A stretch of DNA of 64,000 nt from an uncultured Clostridia bacterium (GTDB lineage Bacteria > Bacillota > Clostridia > Oscillospirales > Ruminococcaceae): assembly GCA_947510165.1 (NCBI GenBank), contig CANNSB010000003.1, positions 1-64,000 on the forward strand, written 5' to 3'. The position numbers and the translations under genes are program-made. The first letter of the stretch is position 1; each line of letters starts with the position of its first letter. Positions 7,818 to 17,253 of this stretch are shown here, in pieces. The notes below the pieces were generated by a model that was given only the letters and a program-made list of their open reading frames with translations, made no database searches and was not told the origin of the DNA.

Positions 7818-9022
7818 ATTTTATATATTGGTAGATCAAATTGATCTTTTTTTATAAAAACATCACCTTTTATTAGAGGAATGATATATTCTAAAATTTC
7901 TTTTTGAATATTAGAATCATATAAATCTAGCCATTTATCAGGAACTTTTTTTTCTTTATTTGCAATTAAACCTACATCAACATAAGATGTCACTATGCTA
8001 TATGGTGATGAAGATATTCTATTATATACCATTGCTATTCCAGTTTTACCGTTTAAAGCAGTTGTAAGACCATCATATCCAATAGTAAAAGCTTCGTCTA
8101 AATCTGTTTTAGAGGATAGATGGGAAGAAGAGCGTTGCATAAGATTTAATTCTATAGATCTAACTTTACACCCAATATTTTTTTTAACTAGATTTTCTAA
8201 GTATTTACCAACTCCAGAGAGATATGTGTGCCCAAATGTGTCGACTAATCCATTTTTACAATCTTCTCCAAGATAAGAACCATCTTTATTTTTCAAACCT
8301 TCACTAACTACAGCTATAATAGGAGTATTATTTGTTATTCCTTTATTTACTCGTTTTAGAAAATCTTTTTCAGAAAAAATAATTTCAGGAATACATATAA
8401 TTTCTGGTTGTGAATTATTTAAAAAAAATGGTATCCCTGCCGCTAAAGTAAGCCATCCAGTATTTCTTCCCATAATTTCTACAATTGTTACCGATGGTAT
8501 ATTATATATAGATATATCTCTGGTTAATTCAGTTATAGTTGTAGCAATATACTTTGCAGCACTACCAAATCCTGGTGTATGATCTGTTAATACAAGATCG
8601 TTATCAATAGTTTTTGGAATTCCAACAACTTTTATATCTAACTTTATTTTTTTAAAATATTTTGCAATTTTATCCACCGTGTCCATAGAGTCATTTCCAC
8701 CAATATATAAAAAATATCCTATATTATATTGTTTAAAACGATTAATAATTATGTCGAATTCTTTTTTAGAGTTTGACAATTTATATCTACAAGATCCTAA
8801 AGCCATAGCAGGGGTATACTTTAAATTTTCTATATCGTTTTCTTGATTAAATTGGTTATTTAATAATTCAATATTATCATTTAGAATTCCTTCTATGCCG
8901 TGAAAGCTTCCATATATTTTTATATTTGATTCTATAGCTTTTTGTAAAACTCCAGCTAAAGATGAATTTATAGCCGAAGTTGGGCCACCTGATTGGGCAA
9001 CAATTATATTTATATTTTGCAT
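7799..9022 (-). CDS. pfp: PPi-dependent 6-phosphofructokinase
   Basis: 407 residues. PFK signatures are the N-terminal AQSGGPTSAIN, GGNDSMDT in the phosphoryl-donor site and PKTIDNDL near the catalytic base. The GGND and PKT forms (instead of GGDGS and PGTIDND) mark diphosphate-dependent enzymes, which phosphorylate fructose-6-phosphate with pyrophosphate and work in both glycolysis and gluconeogenesis. IMGRNTGWL is the conserved substrate-binding helix. It is a single gene with RBS GGAGG upstream of the ATG. Its 3' end lies in the shared terminator. Confidence 0.9.
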   Translation of the reverse strand: MQNINIIVAQSGGPTSAINSSLAGVLQKAIESNIKIYGSFHGIEGILNDNIELLNNQFNQENDIENLKYTPAMALGSCRYKLSNSKKEFDIIINRFKQYNIGYFLYIGGNDSMDTVDKIAKYFKKIKLDIKVVGIPKTIDNDLVLTDHTPGFGSAAKYIATTITELTRDISIYNIPSVTIVEIMGRNTGWLTLAAGIPFFLNNSQPEIICIPEIIFSEKDFLKRVNKGITNNTPIIAVVSEGLKNKDGSYLGEDCKNGLVDTFGHTYLSGVGKYLENLVKKNIGCKVRSIELNLMQRSSSHLSSKTDLDEAFTIGYDGLTTALNGKTGIAMVYNRISSSPYSIVTSYVDVGLIANKEKKVPDKWLDLYDSNIQKEILEYIIPLIKGDVFIKKDQFDLPIYKIINKTL

Positions 9023-9144
9023 AAATCCTCCAAAAATTTTATAATAATATCATTATTATAAAAAATATAGTATAGCATATTAAATTTATTTATTTAATAT
9101 GCTATAATTTATTATAAATCATTTTATGATAAAAAGGAGCAAAG

Positions 9145-10464
9145 ATGAAAAAAATATTATCTATATTTCTTATTTATATTATATTTTCCAGTATGTTTGT
9201 TAATTATATTTCTTATGCAGAAGATAACAAAAAAGCGATGCCAATAGTGAATAGTGAATCTGTATATATGGTTAACACAGATAGTGAAACTGTAATTTAT
9301 GAAAAAAATGCTAATAAAAAAATTTCTCCTGCATCTTTAGTAAAGATAATGACAGCTATTCTAACTATTGAAAATATTGAAGATTTACAAAATACAAAGA
9401 TAGAATCAAAAGGGTATATTTATGATGAATTTGTAAATATTAATATATCAAACGCAGATATAAAAAGAGGTGAGATTATTACAGTTGAAGATTTATTGTA
9501 TGCTTTAGTTTTACAATCTGCAGGAGAGGCTGCAAGTATCCTTGCTGATTATGTTGGACAAGGGGATATAGATAAATTTGTATCTATGATGAATGATAAA
9601 GCTAAAGAGCTAGGTGCAGTTAATACAAGTTTTAAAAATCCCCATGGGTTAGATAATAAAGATCAATATACAACTGCTAAAGATATGTATATAATATCTA
9701 AATATGCGATGAATAATGTTATGTTTAATAAAATAGCAACTACAAATAGATATGAAATGAAAGCAACAAATAAGCATGAAAAACCTAGATATGTTGTACA
9801 TACAAATTTAATGATTGATAAAAATAGAGGAGGAAAATATTATTATAGTTATGCCAGAGGAATAAAGACAGGAACAACTGATAAAGCAGGGAGAAATTTG
9901 ATTTCTACTGCTTCTAAAAATGGATATAATTATATGCTTATAACTATGGGTGCACCTATGTATGATAGTAATGGAAAAAAATTTTCTGATAATTATGCTT
10001 TTATAGATGGAATAAATTTATATAATTGGGCGTTTGATAATTTTATATTTAAAAAAATAGTTAGTAAAAATGCTGTAGTTGATGAAATTAAATTGAAACT
10101 TTCTTTTAAAAGAAATCATATTTTATTATCATCAAAAGAAGATTTTTATTATTTAATAGATAAAAATATAGATATAGATAAGATAGAAAAAAAGATAGAA
10201 AAACCAAATTTTATAAAAGCCCCTATAAAAGTTGACGATATTATAGGGAAGGTTGTGTTCTATTATGAGGGGAATCAATTAGGTGAAGTTGATCTTATTT
10301 CTACAGAAGATATTTCAAAAAATATTATTTTAGAATGGTTTAATATAATTGATACAATATTATCATATAGTGTTGTACAGATAATTTTAATTATTACAAT
10401 ATTTTATTTTATCTTTTTATTTGTTAAAAAGAAAAATCTTAAAAAATATAAAAGAATTAAATAA
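9145..10464 (+). CDS. dacF: D-alanyl-D-alanine carboxypeptidase (peptidase S11, DacF-like)
   Basis: 439 residues with a signal peptide (residues 1-25, ending SYAED), catalytic SLVK (S64-K67) and KTG (GIKTGTTDKAG). A C-terminal membrane segment with a Lys-rich tail tethers it. The enzyme trims the terminal D-Ala of peptidoglycan stems; DacF types act in spore cortex or general wall maturation. The middle SxN motif appears as SAG (S125-G127), so the usual Asn is missing. ATG is preceded by AAAAGGAGC. A strong terminator follows. Confidence 0.85.
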   Translation: MKKILSIFLIYIIFSSMFVNYISYAEDNKKAMPIVNSESVYMVNTDSETVIYEKNANKKISPASLVKIMTAILTIENIEDLQNTKIESKGYIYDEFVNINISNADIKRGEIITVEDLLYALVLQSAGEAASILADYVGQGDIDKFVSMMNDKAKELGAVNTSFKNPHGLDNKDQYTTAKDMYIISKYAMNNVMFNKIATTNRYEMKATNKHEKPRYVVHTNLMIDKNRGGKYYYSYARGIKTGTTDKAGRNLISTASKNGYNYMLITMGAPMYDSNGKKFSDNYAFIDGINLYNWAFDNFIFKKIVSKNAVVDEIKLKLSFKRNHILLSSKEDFYYLIDKNIDIDKIEKKIEKPNFIKAPIKVDDIIGKVVFYYEGNQLGEVDLISTEDISKNIILEWFNIIDTILSYSVVQIILIITIFYFIFLFVKKKNLKKYKRIK

Positions 10465-10470
10465 AATATA

Positions 10471-10510
10471 AAAAAGATACAGGTCATTTTAGTTGACGTG
10501 TATCTTTTTT
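10471..10510. terminator. Terminator after dacF, usable on both strands
   Basis: A 16-bp stem with one mismatch (AAAAAGATACAGGTCA against TGACGTGTATCTTTTT) is followed by T runs on both sides. Confidence 0.8.
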
Positions 10511-10707
10511 AGTTTTACTATGTTTCCACTTGATAATATCTCTGAATTTTCAAATATTTTATCCTTTTCCAAGTCATTCAAATCAAAATAATAAGTATAA
10601 TTTTCAACAATTATATTAGGATTTGTATTAGTATTAGTATTTTTGATATAACAAATACTTTTTATATTAGGTTTTGGATAAATATCATTTGGATTTGGAC
10701 CATTTTT
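10489..10707 (-). pseudogene. Open frame of 72 codons without a start, possible gene remnant
   Basis: The gap between dacF and the CBS protein holds a frame on the minus strand open from a TAA at 10708-10710 to a TAA at 10489. It reads NGPNPNDIYPKPNIKS, then NTNTNTNPN, and ends VKLKKIHVN. There is no ATG, GTG or TTG at the front. The NDIY motif and the Asn/Pro-rich style recall the repeat proteins at 1-4696. It could be a decayed relative, an ATT/ATA-started gene, or chance in AT-rich DNA. Low confidence. Confidence 0.25.
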
Positions 10708-10731
10708 TTAATTATAAATTGATTCCTATTA

Positions 10732-12027
10732 TTAAATTTTTACAGCTTTGACATATTCAATTCTTCTATCAATAACCTGTATAACTGTAAATTTAAAATT
10801 ATCAAATAATATTGTTATTTGCTCATTATTTTCAGGAATTTTATCTATTTTATTTATAAGAAATTCACTAATATTATCAAAAGATTTAGGTATATTTGCA
10901 CCTAATATTTTAATAATATGGTCTATCTCTGTGTCTCCTTTTATAATGAATGAATTCTCACTAATTTTTTTAATTTTACTGTCTTCGTGATCATGTTCAT
11001 CTTGTATATTTCCTACAATTTCTTCTAATAGATCTTCCATAGAGATTATTCCAGATGTTCCGCCAAAATTATCTATTATAACTGCCATATGGATCTTTTT
11101 TACAGAAAATTCTTTAAATATGTAGGTGCATTTTATAGATTCTGGAAGATATATTAAATTTTTTATAAAAGGAGTTATATTTTTATCTGAAAAATTATCT
11201 TGTCCAATAAGATGTATCAAATCTTTTATATATACAACTCCAATAATATTATCTATATCATTTTTATAGATCGGTATCCTAGAAAATCCAGTTTCTTTAG
11301 ATATGTTAACAATATCAGATATACATGCACCTTCTTCTATTGCTATAATATCGGTTCTATGAGTCATAATATCATGGGCTGTTATATCATCAAACTCAAA
11401 AATATTATTTATCATTTCTTTTTGAGTATTTTCTATAAATCCTTGTTTGTTTCCATCGTTAACAATCATTAGAATATCTTCTTCATGAGAATTTTCTGTA
11501 TTTTTTTTATTATCTATTTTAAAAATAATATTTGTAATATATGTAGAAAAATTTATGACTTTTATAAGAGGAAAAAATAAAATTAGAATATATTTTATAG
11601 TTTTATAACCTTTTTTAATTATCTTTTCTGATTTATTTGATGATATTAAATTAGGGATAGAGTAGCAAAAAATATTTAGAAAAATAGATATAATAATTAT
11701 ATATGCTATAAAAGAAAAAGCAATTATAATGGGACTATTGTATTTAATATTTTGAATCAATATTGTGAAAGATGGAATTGTCATAAAAACGGCTATTATG
11801 GTATATGAAGTTATAGAAGCGATACTAATATCATCTATAAATTTTTTTATCTCTATATTAGATTGTAAAGATTTTAAATTTTTATTATTAATTATTTTAG
11901 ATAGCCTTTCTTCATTTATAAATTTTAGTGAATTTTTATAAATTATTAATTTATAATTTATAAAAATAAATATCATAGAAATAATTAAATATAAATATAT
12001 ACCATTTCTACTCCCGTCAGAATCCAT
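10732..12027 (-). CDS. CNNM/CorC-type CBS-domain membrane protein (hemolysin C family)
   Basis: 431 residues. Three to four membrane helices occupy the first 170 residues. A CBS pair follows (DIMTHRTDIIAI to GFSRIPIYKNDIDNIIGVVYIKDL, then MAVIIDNFGGTSGIISMEDLLEEIVGNIQDEHD). The last 80 residues form a CorC_HlyC (FAD-binding-like) domain. Family members are thought to export Mg or related divalent ions. The N-terminal CNNM part is divergent but complete. It is a single gene in the same direction as trxB upstream. Confidence 0.85.
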   Translation of the reverse strand: MDSDGSRNGIYLYLIISMIFIFINYKLIIYKNSLKFINEERLSKIINNKNLKSLQSNIEIKKFIDDISIASITSYTIIAVFMTIPSFTILIQNIKYNSPIIIAFSFIAYIIIISIFLNIFCYSIPNLISSNKSEKIIKKGYKTIKYILILFFPLIKVINFSTYITNIIFKIDNKKNTENSHEEDILMIVNDGNKQGFIENTQKEMINNIFEFDDITAHDIMTHRTDIIAIEEGACISDIVNISKETGFSRIPIYKNDIDNIIGVVYIKDLIHLIGQDNFSDKNITPFIKNLIYLPESIKCTYIFKEFSVKKIHMAVIIDNFGGTSGIISMEDLLEEIVGNIQDEHDHEDSKIKKISENSFIIKGDTEIDHIIKILGANIPKSFDNISEFLINKIDKIPENNEQITILFDNFKFTVIQVIDRRIEYVKAVKI

Positions 12028-12074
12028 GTAAAAAATCCTCCTTAAATAAATAAAATTATAACCAATTGGATTTC

Positions 12075-12980
12075 CTAGTCTAAAAGAAATTCAAGGCAGT
12101 TTGTAGCAGCGACTGCTCCATCAGAAGTTGCAGTAACTAGTTGTCTAAGGGCTTTTGTTCTAACATCTCCAGCTACAAATACGCCTTTTAGATTTGTTCT
12201 ACAATCTTCTCCAGATATTATATATCCATATTCGTCCATATTTAATATATCTTTAAACATATCTGATTCTGGTATAATTCCGACAGATACAAATAATCCT
12301 GATATATCTAAGTTTGATATGTTTTCTGTTTTTATATTTTTTATTTCTATAGAATTTAAAGAATCAGTTCCAATAGCTTTTTGAATAATAGAGTCTGTTA
12401 TAATTTCTATATTTTTTGTTTCTTTAATTTTATTTAGTGTAGATTTATTTCCTCTAAAAAAATCTCTTCTATGAATTAGAAAAACTTTTTTAGCTATTTT
12501 CGAAAGGAATAAAGATTCATCAAGTGCAGTATTTCCACCGCCAACAACAACAACATCTTTTTGTTTATAAAAAGCTCCATCACAAGTGGCACAATATGAA
12601 ATACCTTTTCCATCTAATTTATCTTCGTTTTCGCAGTTTAACTTTCTATGTGTCGCTCCTGTAGCAATTATAAGAGATTTTGTTTTATAGATGTTTTGAT
12701 TTGTTATAATGGTTTTTATATCAGAAGTTAAATCTATCTCTTTCACAGTTTCATAATTTATATTAGCTCCTAGGTTCATTGCTTGTGTGTATAAATTTTG
12801 AGCAAAATCAAATCCAGATACATTAGCAAGAGAAGGATAATTATCAATTTTAGGAGAGTTTACTATTTGACCACCATGAAAATTTTTTTCTATAATCATA
12901 GTAGAAGCTCCGCCTCTGGTTGCATAAATAGAGCTTGTTAAACCAGCTGTACCTGCTCCAAGAATGATTAAATCATACAT
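12075..12980 (-). CDS. trxB: Thioredoxin reductase
   Basis: 301 residues, a normal length. The FAD-binding motif GAGTAGLTSSIYATRGG is at the N-terminus, the redox-active CATCDG lies at about residue 132, NADPH-binding GGGNTALDESLFLS follows, and GVFVAGDVRTKALRQLVTATSDGA is near the C-terminus. It passes electrons from NADPH to thioredoxin. ATG is preceded by AAAAGGAG. It lies upstream of the CBS protein in the same direction, about 50 bp apart. Confidence 0.95.
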   Translation of the reverse strand: MYDLIILGAGTAGLTSSIYATRGGASTMIIEKNFHGGQIVNSPKIDNYPSLANVSGFDFAQNLYTQAMNLGANINYETVKEIDLTSDIKTIITNQNIYKTKSLIIATGATHRKLNCENEDKLDGKGISYCATCDGAFYKQKDVVVVGGGNTALDESLFLSKIAKKVFLIHRRDFFRGNKSTLNKIKETKNIEIITDSIIQKAIGTDSLNSIEIKNIKTENISNLDISGLFVSVGIIPESDMFKDILNMDEYGYIISGEDCRTNLKGVFVAGDVRTKALRQLVTATSDGAVAATNCLEFLLD

Positions 12981-13128
12981 AATTTTTTCTCCTTTTATAC
13001 AAATATATTATATATTATATAATATTATATACTAATTATTTAATATTTACAAATTAATGGATATTACAATAATTATAAATAATATGATATAATTATTATA
13101 ATATAATTTAAAATATATAGGGGGATTA

Positions 13129-13755
13129 ATGACTAAAAAAGAAAAGATTTTAATAATTATTGAAAGATTAAAAAAAATTTTTCCTGATCCTAGATGTGCT
13201 TTATACTATAGAGAACCATACGAACTTTTGATTGCTACTAGACTTTCTGCACAATGTACAGATGAACGTGTAAATATAGTTACTCCGCCGATGTTTGATT
13301 TTTATAAATCTATAGAGGATTTTTCTAATGCGGATATAATGGATGTTGAAAATTTTGTAAAAACATGTGGACTTTATAAAACTAAATCAAAAGATATTAT
13401 TAATATGTGTAAAATGCTTATAGAAGATTTTGGAGGAATTGTTCCGGATAATATTCCAGAACTTACAAAATTGCCTGGAATAGGTAGAAAAACTGCAAAT
13501 CTTATTATTGGAGATATATATGGAAAACCGTCTATAGTAGTTGATACACATTGTATACGAGTTTCTAATCGTCTTGGTCTTGTTAAAAAAGAGAAAGATC
13601 CATATAAAATAGAATTATCTCTAAAAAAAGTTGTTCCTCTAGATGAGTCAAGTAATTTTTGTCATAGACTTGTTTTTTGGGGGAGAGAATACTGTAAAGC
13701 TAGAAATCCTTTATGTGAGGAATGTGTTATGAAAGATTTTTGTATAGAGAAATAA
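13129..13755 (+). CDS. nth: Endonuclease III
   Basis: 208 residues. Helix-hairpin-helix LPGIGRKTANLIIG includes the catalytic Lys, VDTHCIRVSNRLGLV carries the catalytic Asp, and the C-terminal 4Fe-4S ligands are CKARNPLCEECVMKDFC (C-x6-C-x2-C-x5-C). It is a DNA glycosylase/AP lyase for oxidised pyrimidines in base-excision repair. ATG follows a GGGGG ribosome binding site. Confidence 0.95.
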   Translation: MTKKEKILIIIERLKKIFPDPRCALYYREPYELLIATRLSAQCTDERVNIVTPPMFDFYKSIEDFSNADIMDVENFVKTCGLYKTKSKDIINMCKMLIEDFGGIVPDNIPELTKLPGIGRKTANLIIGDIYGKPSIVVDTHCIRVSNRLGLVKKEKDPYKIELSLKKVVPLDESSNFCHRLVFWGREYCKARNPLCEECVMKDFCIEK

Positions 13756-13775
13756 TAATTATTTCTTTATTTATT

Positions 13776-13858
13776 GCAGGGGTGCTTTTGCTGAGAGAAG
13801 TTGTAAAACTTTAACCCTTTTAACCTGATGTAGATAATTCTACCGTAGGGAGCCGTTT
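13776..13858 (+). promoter_or_regulatory. TPP riboswitch (THI element)
   Basis: The conserved core is present in order: GCAGGGGTGC, GCTGAGAGAAG, an ACCC/ACCTGAT section and CCGTAGGGAGCC. It lies directly upstream of a thiamine-uptake gene, so thiamine pyrophosphate should repress thiT. The run of 5-10 T near 13885 may belong to the expression platform. Confidence 0.93.
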
Positions 13859-13924
13859 AGAATATTATTTTGTGAGGCTTTCCTATTGATATTTTTAATT
13901 ATTAAAATAGGAGGCATATTTATT

Positions 13925-14557
13925 ATGAATAGTAAAATAAATATTAAACGTTTAGTTGAAACAAGTTTATTCATCATTTTAGGACTGATCCTTTCAATGA
14001 TAAGAATATTTAATCTTCCTTATGGAGGATCTATAACTATTGCTAGTATGTTACCATTAGTTTTTATATCTTTTAAATATGGAACTAAATGGGGGATATT
14101 TTCAGGGTTTATTTATGGCTTAATATCTGGTATGTTTGGTTTTTCAGAAGGAAGTTTTAAAGGTGTTAATATTGGAATGGTTTTTTTTATATTTTTTATA
14201 GATTATATAGTAGCACATTCTGTTATAGGATTTTCAGGATTATTTAGAAATTGTAAAAAAATAAAATTATCCACAAAATTGGTATGTGGCATTATAGTAG
14301 GTGGATGTTTAAAACTTTTTTTTCATATATTATCAGGAACTATATTTTATGGATCTTATGCTCAGTGGTTTTTTTCACAAGAAGGATTTTCCCAAGGAGA
14401 AGTTATATTGCAAACATTTTCTGGATTTAGTTTATATTTTATATATTCCTTATTCTATAATATATCTTATATGATTCCAGAAATAATAGTCACTTGTATA
14501 GTTGGATATACTCTATCTAAAGTTCAATATATTAAACAAAAGTTAAAGTTAGACTAA
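13925..14557 (+). CDS. thiT: Thiamine transporter substrate-binding subunit (ECF S component)
   Basis: 210 residues from the ATG at 13925, 10 bp after AGGAGG. The upstream ATG at 13886 would give a long, poorly placed N-terminus. Six hydrophobic helices are visible, with the family features FFHILSGTIFYGSYAQW and YNISYMIPEIIVTCIVG. It captures thiamine for the shared ECF energy module, which is not encoded here. The TPP riboswitch upstream supports the assignment. Its last nine residues (YIKQKLKLD) are encoded inside a 64-bp perfect palindrome and are identical to the end of the convergent gene. Confidence 0.88.
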   Translation: MNSKINIKRLVETSLFIILGLILSMIRIFNLPYGGSITIASMLPLVFISFKYGTKWGIFSGFIYGLISGMFGFSEGSFKGVNIGMVFFIFFIDYIVAHSVIGFSGLFRNCKKIKLSTKLVCGIIVGGCLKLFFHILSGTIFYGSYAQWFFSQEGFSQGEVILQTFSGFSLYFIYSLFYNISYMIPEIIVTCIVGYTLSKVQYIKQKLKLD

Positions 14558-14589
14558 TTAGTCTAACTTTAACTTTTGTTTAATATATT
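14526..14589. repeat. 64-bp perfect palindrome spanning the stop codons of thiT and a trkA gene
   Basis: Bases 14526-14557 are the exact reverse complement of 14558-14589, with no spacer. The centre is the junction of the two adjacent TAA stops (14555-14557 plus, 14558-14560 minus). It probably serves as a bidirectional terminator but is coding on both sides. Confidence 0.95.
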
Positions 14590-15217
14590 TTAAATTTTTG
14601 TTTTTTGACATAACCATAATTTTATCTAAAGGAAGTATTTGAACATTTCCCCTAGGAATTATAATTTCGTCACCTCTTAGAATAGATATAACTATAAATT
14701 CGTTGGGAAAATCTATCTCACTTAGTGTCTTATGAGATAGTCTATAATCTTTGGGTATATTTATCTCCGAAATAGAAGCAGATCCATTGTTTATAGATAG
14801 AAGTTCTTTTATATCAGAAGATTGTATTTCTCTTTCTAAAAGTCTTGCTATATTGTCTGTGCTGCTTAAAACAATGTCTATACCAAGCTGTTTCATAATT
14901 ATAGAATTTCTAGGATTATTAACTTTTGCAATAGTTTTTTTAGTATTAAAAAGTTTTTTTGCAAGTTGACAAGATATTAAGTTTGTTTCATCCTGTCCAG
15001 TAACACTTACAAAAGCGTCAATATCATCGCTATATGCACTTTCTAAAACTTCTATAGATGTTCCATCTCCACATATAACAGGAATATCTAGGTCATTAGC
15101 TAAAAATTTGCAATATTTTTTATTTATTTCTATTAATATAGGGTCATGATCATGTTCTAAAAGTGTTTTTACAAGGTAATATCCGATTTTGCCTCCACCA
15201 ATTATTATTATATTCAT
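14558..15217 (-). CDS. trkA: TrkA-family K+ channel/transport regulatory subunit (first copy)
   Basis: 219 residues. An N-terminal Rossmann fold (GGGKIGYYLVKTLL, then acidic LIEINK for the ribose) is followed by a TrkA_C domain from about residue 135. TrkA/KtrA subunits bind NAD(H) or ATP and gate potassium uptake through TrkH/KtrB, which is not in the window. The second copy lies 14 bp upstream. The C-terminal YIKQKLKLD comes from the shared palindrome and may be an accretion. Confidence 0.88.
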   Translation of the reverse strand: MNIIIIGGGKIGYYLVKTLLEHDHDPILIEINKKYCKFLANDLDIPVICGDGTSIEVLESAYSDDIDAFVSVTGQDETNLISCQLAKKLFNTKKTIAKVNNPRNSIIMKQLGIDIVLSSTDNIARLLEREIQSSDIKELLSINNGSASISEINIPKDYRLSHKTLSEIDFPNEFIVISILRGDEIIIPRGNVQILPLDKIMVMSKNKNLKYIKQKLKLD

Positions 15218-15231
15218 ATAGAAGAGTTCCT

Positions 15232-15852
15232 CTAATCTATAATTTTTGAAATAACTAAATTATCTCCTTGTTTGAGCTTAATATTATTATTTTTAGCAAT
15301 GGTTAAAGATTTATCACTATGTTCAATAGCAAATATTATTTCTTGTTCATCTATATCTATTTCAGATAAATATCTACCTATATTTGATTTTCTTATAGGT
15401 TTGGAATAAAAATTTATAGTATGAGATCCAATATTAAACATAACTTTGGCATCTGTGTTTTCTATAGCAGACATTACAGATGCAACGGTTAAGTTTGTGG
15501 GACATACTGTGTGTATACCAAAATGTGAAAAAACATCTTTTCTTTTTGGATCATATATACGAGCAATAACATTTGGTATATTTAAAACTTCTTTGGCTAA
15601 TTGAGAAACCATTATATTTATATTATCATTTGATGTAACAGCAGCTAATATATCACAATTATCAGCTCCAGCTTTTTTTAAAACATCTAGATCAATAGGA
15701 TATCCAGCAGTTGTAAATCCGTTAAAATCATTAGAAAGACGATCAAAATTAAGTTCATCCTGATCAACAACAGATACATCATGTCCGTTTATATCAAGAG
15801 AATCTGCAAGTTTACAGCCTACTTTGCCACAACCAACAACTATAATATTCAT
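15232..15852 (-). CDS. trkA: TrkA-family K+ uptake regulatory subunit (second copy)
   Basis: 206 residues with the same domain order: Rossmann motif GCGKVGCKLADSL at the N-terminus, then a TrkA_C domain. It is the first gene of the pair, so the two subunits are probably made together as unlike partners of one K+ transporter. The sequences differ substantially, so this is an old duplication. RBS AAAGGG precedes the ATG. The membrane partner is absent here. Confidence 0.88.
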   Translation of the reverse strand: MNIIVVGCGKVGCKLADSLDINGHDVSVVDQDELNFDRLSNDFNGFTTAGYPIDLDVLKKAGADNCDILAAVTSNDNINIMVSQLAKEVLNIPNVIARIYDPKRKDVFSHFGIHTVCPTNLTVASVMSAIENTDAKVMFNIGSHTINFYSKPIRKSNIGRYLSEIDIDEQEIIFAIEHSDKSLTIAKNNNIKLKQGDNLVISKIID

Positions 15853-15877
15853 ATAAAACCCTTTTATCTTTATAAAA

Positions 15878-17002
15878 TTAATTTAGAATAGCTTTTTCCG
15901 TTTCTTTATCAAAAACATGTATTTTATTTACATCTATTGCCATTTTAATATCATCTCCAGCAGTTGCCGTGGATCTTGGAGAAACACGAGCGGTTAGAGG
16001 AATATCTCCACATTTTAGATATAAAAAAGTTTCAGCACCCATAAGTTCGGTAACTTCTACATGGCATTTTATAATTCCAGTAGTTGCTGTTGAAATAAAC
16101 ATTTCTTCATAATGAATATTTTCAGGACGGATTCCCATAAGGACATCTTTACCAATATATTTTTCGATATCTTTGTTTTTTGTTTTGCCATCTGGAATTT
16201 CTATATTATATTTATCTTTTTGACTATCTACTTCTAAAATAACAGTATTATTTTCTTTTTTTAATTTAGCGTTTATAAAATTCATTTGTGGAGATCCTAT
16301 AAAACCAGCTACAAATGCATTTTTTGGAGATTCATAAAGGTTTTGAGGGCTATCTACCTGTTGTACAAAACCATCCTTCATAACAACAATTCGTGTACCC
16401 ATAGTCATAGCTTCAACCTGATCATGTGTTACATATATAAATGTTGTTCCTAATCTTTTATGAAGCTTAGAAAGTTCTGTACGCATCTGTGCTCTTAGTT
16501 TTGCGTCTAAATTTGAAAGAGGTTCATCAAGAAGAAAAACCTGTGGTTCTCTTACAATGGATCTTCCTAGTGCAACCCGTTGTCTTTGTCCACCAGAAAG
16601 TGCTTTAGGTTTTCTATCTAAAAGATGAGTAATATCTAATATTTTTGCAGCTTCATCAACTCTTCTTTTAATTTCGTCTTTTTGAAATTTTCTTAATTTC
16701 AAACCAAAAGCCATATTTTCAAACACTGTCATATGAGGATAGAGTGCATAGCTTTGAAAAACCATTGCTATATCTCTATCTTTAGGAGGAACATCGTTTA
16801 CAACTTTGTCTCCTATTTTAAGTTCTCCTTCAGAAATTTCTTCAAGTCCAGCAACCATGCGAAGAGTTGTGGATTTTCCACAACCAGAAGGACCAACAAG
16901 AATTATAAATTCTTTATCTTGTATTTCTAAATTAAAATCTGTAACAGCAGTTACGCCACCGGAGTATCTTTTATATATATTTTTCAGGGATAAACTAGCC
17001 AT
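15878..17002 (-). CDS. ugpC: Sugar ABC transporter ATP-binding protein (MsmK/UgpC type)
   Basis: 374 residues. Walker A is GPSGCGKST, the Q-loop is MVFQSYALYPHMTVFENM, the signature is LSGGQRQRVALGRS, Walker B is VFLLDEPLSNLDA and the switch His is in THDQ. The C-terminal 130 residues form the MalK-type TOBE/OB regulatory domain. Such stand-alone ATPases energise several carbohydrate transporters. The two sugar-binding lipoproteins at 29497-32436 lack their own ATPase here and are possible clients. It is monocistronic, RBS GGAGG. Confidence 0.92.
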   Translation of the reverse strand: MASLSLKNIYKRYSGGVTAVTDFNLEIQDKEFIILVGPSGCGKSTTLRMVAGLEEISEGELKIGDKVVNDVPPKDRDIAMVFQSYALYPHMTVFENMAFGLKLRKFQKDEIKRRVDEAAKILDITHLLDRKPKALSGGQRQRVALGRSIVREPQVFLLDEPLSNLDAKLRAQMRTELSKLHKRLGTTFIYVTHDQVEAMTMGTRIVVMKDGFVQQVDSPQNLYESPKNAFVAGFIGSPQMNFINAKLKKENNTVILEVDSQKDKYNIEIPDGKTKNKDIEKYIGKDVLMGIRPENIHYEEMFISTATTGIIKCHVEVTELMGAETFLYLKCGDIPLTARVSPRSTATAGDDIKMAIDVNKIHVFDKETEKAILN

Positions 17003-17253
17003 AATAAAACCTCCAAATTAATGAATACACATATAATTTTAAAATATTACATTTATATAAGTGTATATAAATAATAGTAAATTAACGGCAATTTTTAAAT
17101 ATGATATTATTATATCAAATATGTCATAACAAAAATACTATTTTATTATCCAAAATTTAAAAATTATGTTTAGGTATATTAACTAATTAAAATCTATAAA
17201 TCGATATAATATTAAATAATTGTTTAAAATTATTATGTATATTTAACAAAGGT

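Noticed and set aside
9126-9139. 14-nt match between spacer 1 (reverse complement) and the dacF leader
   Set aside because: Both contain TGATAAAAAGGAGC, but this is a Shine-Dalgarno-like AT-rich string and the match stops after 14 of 30 bases. Probably chance; no self-targeting claim is made.
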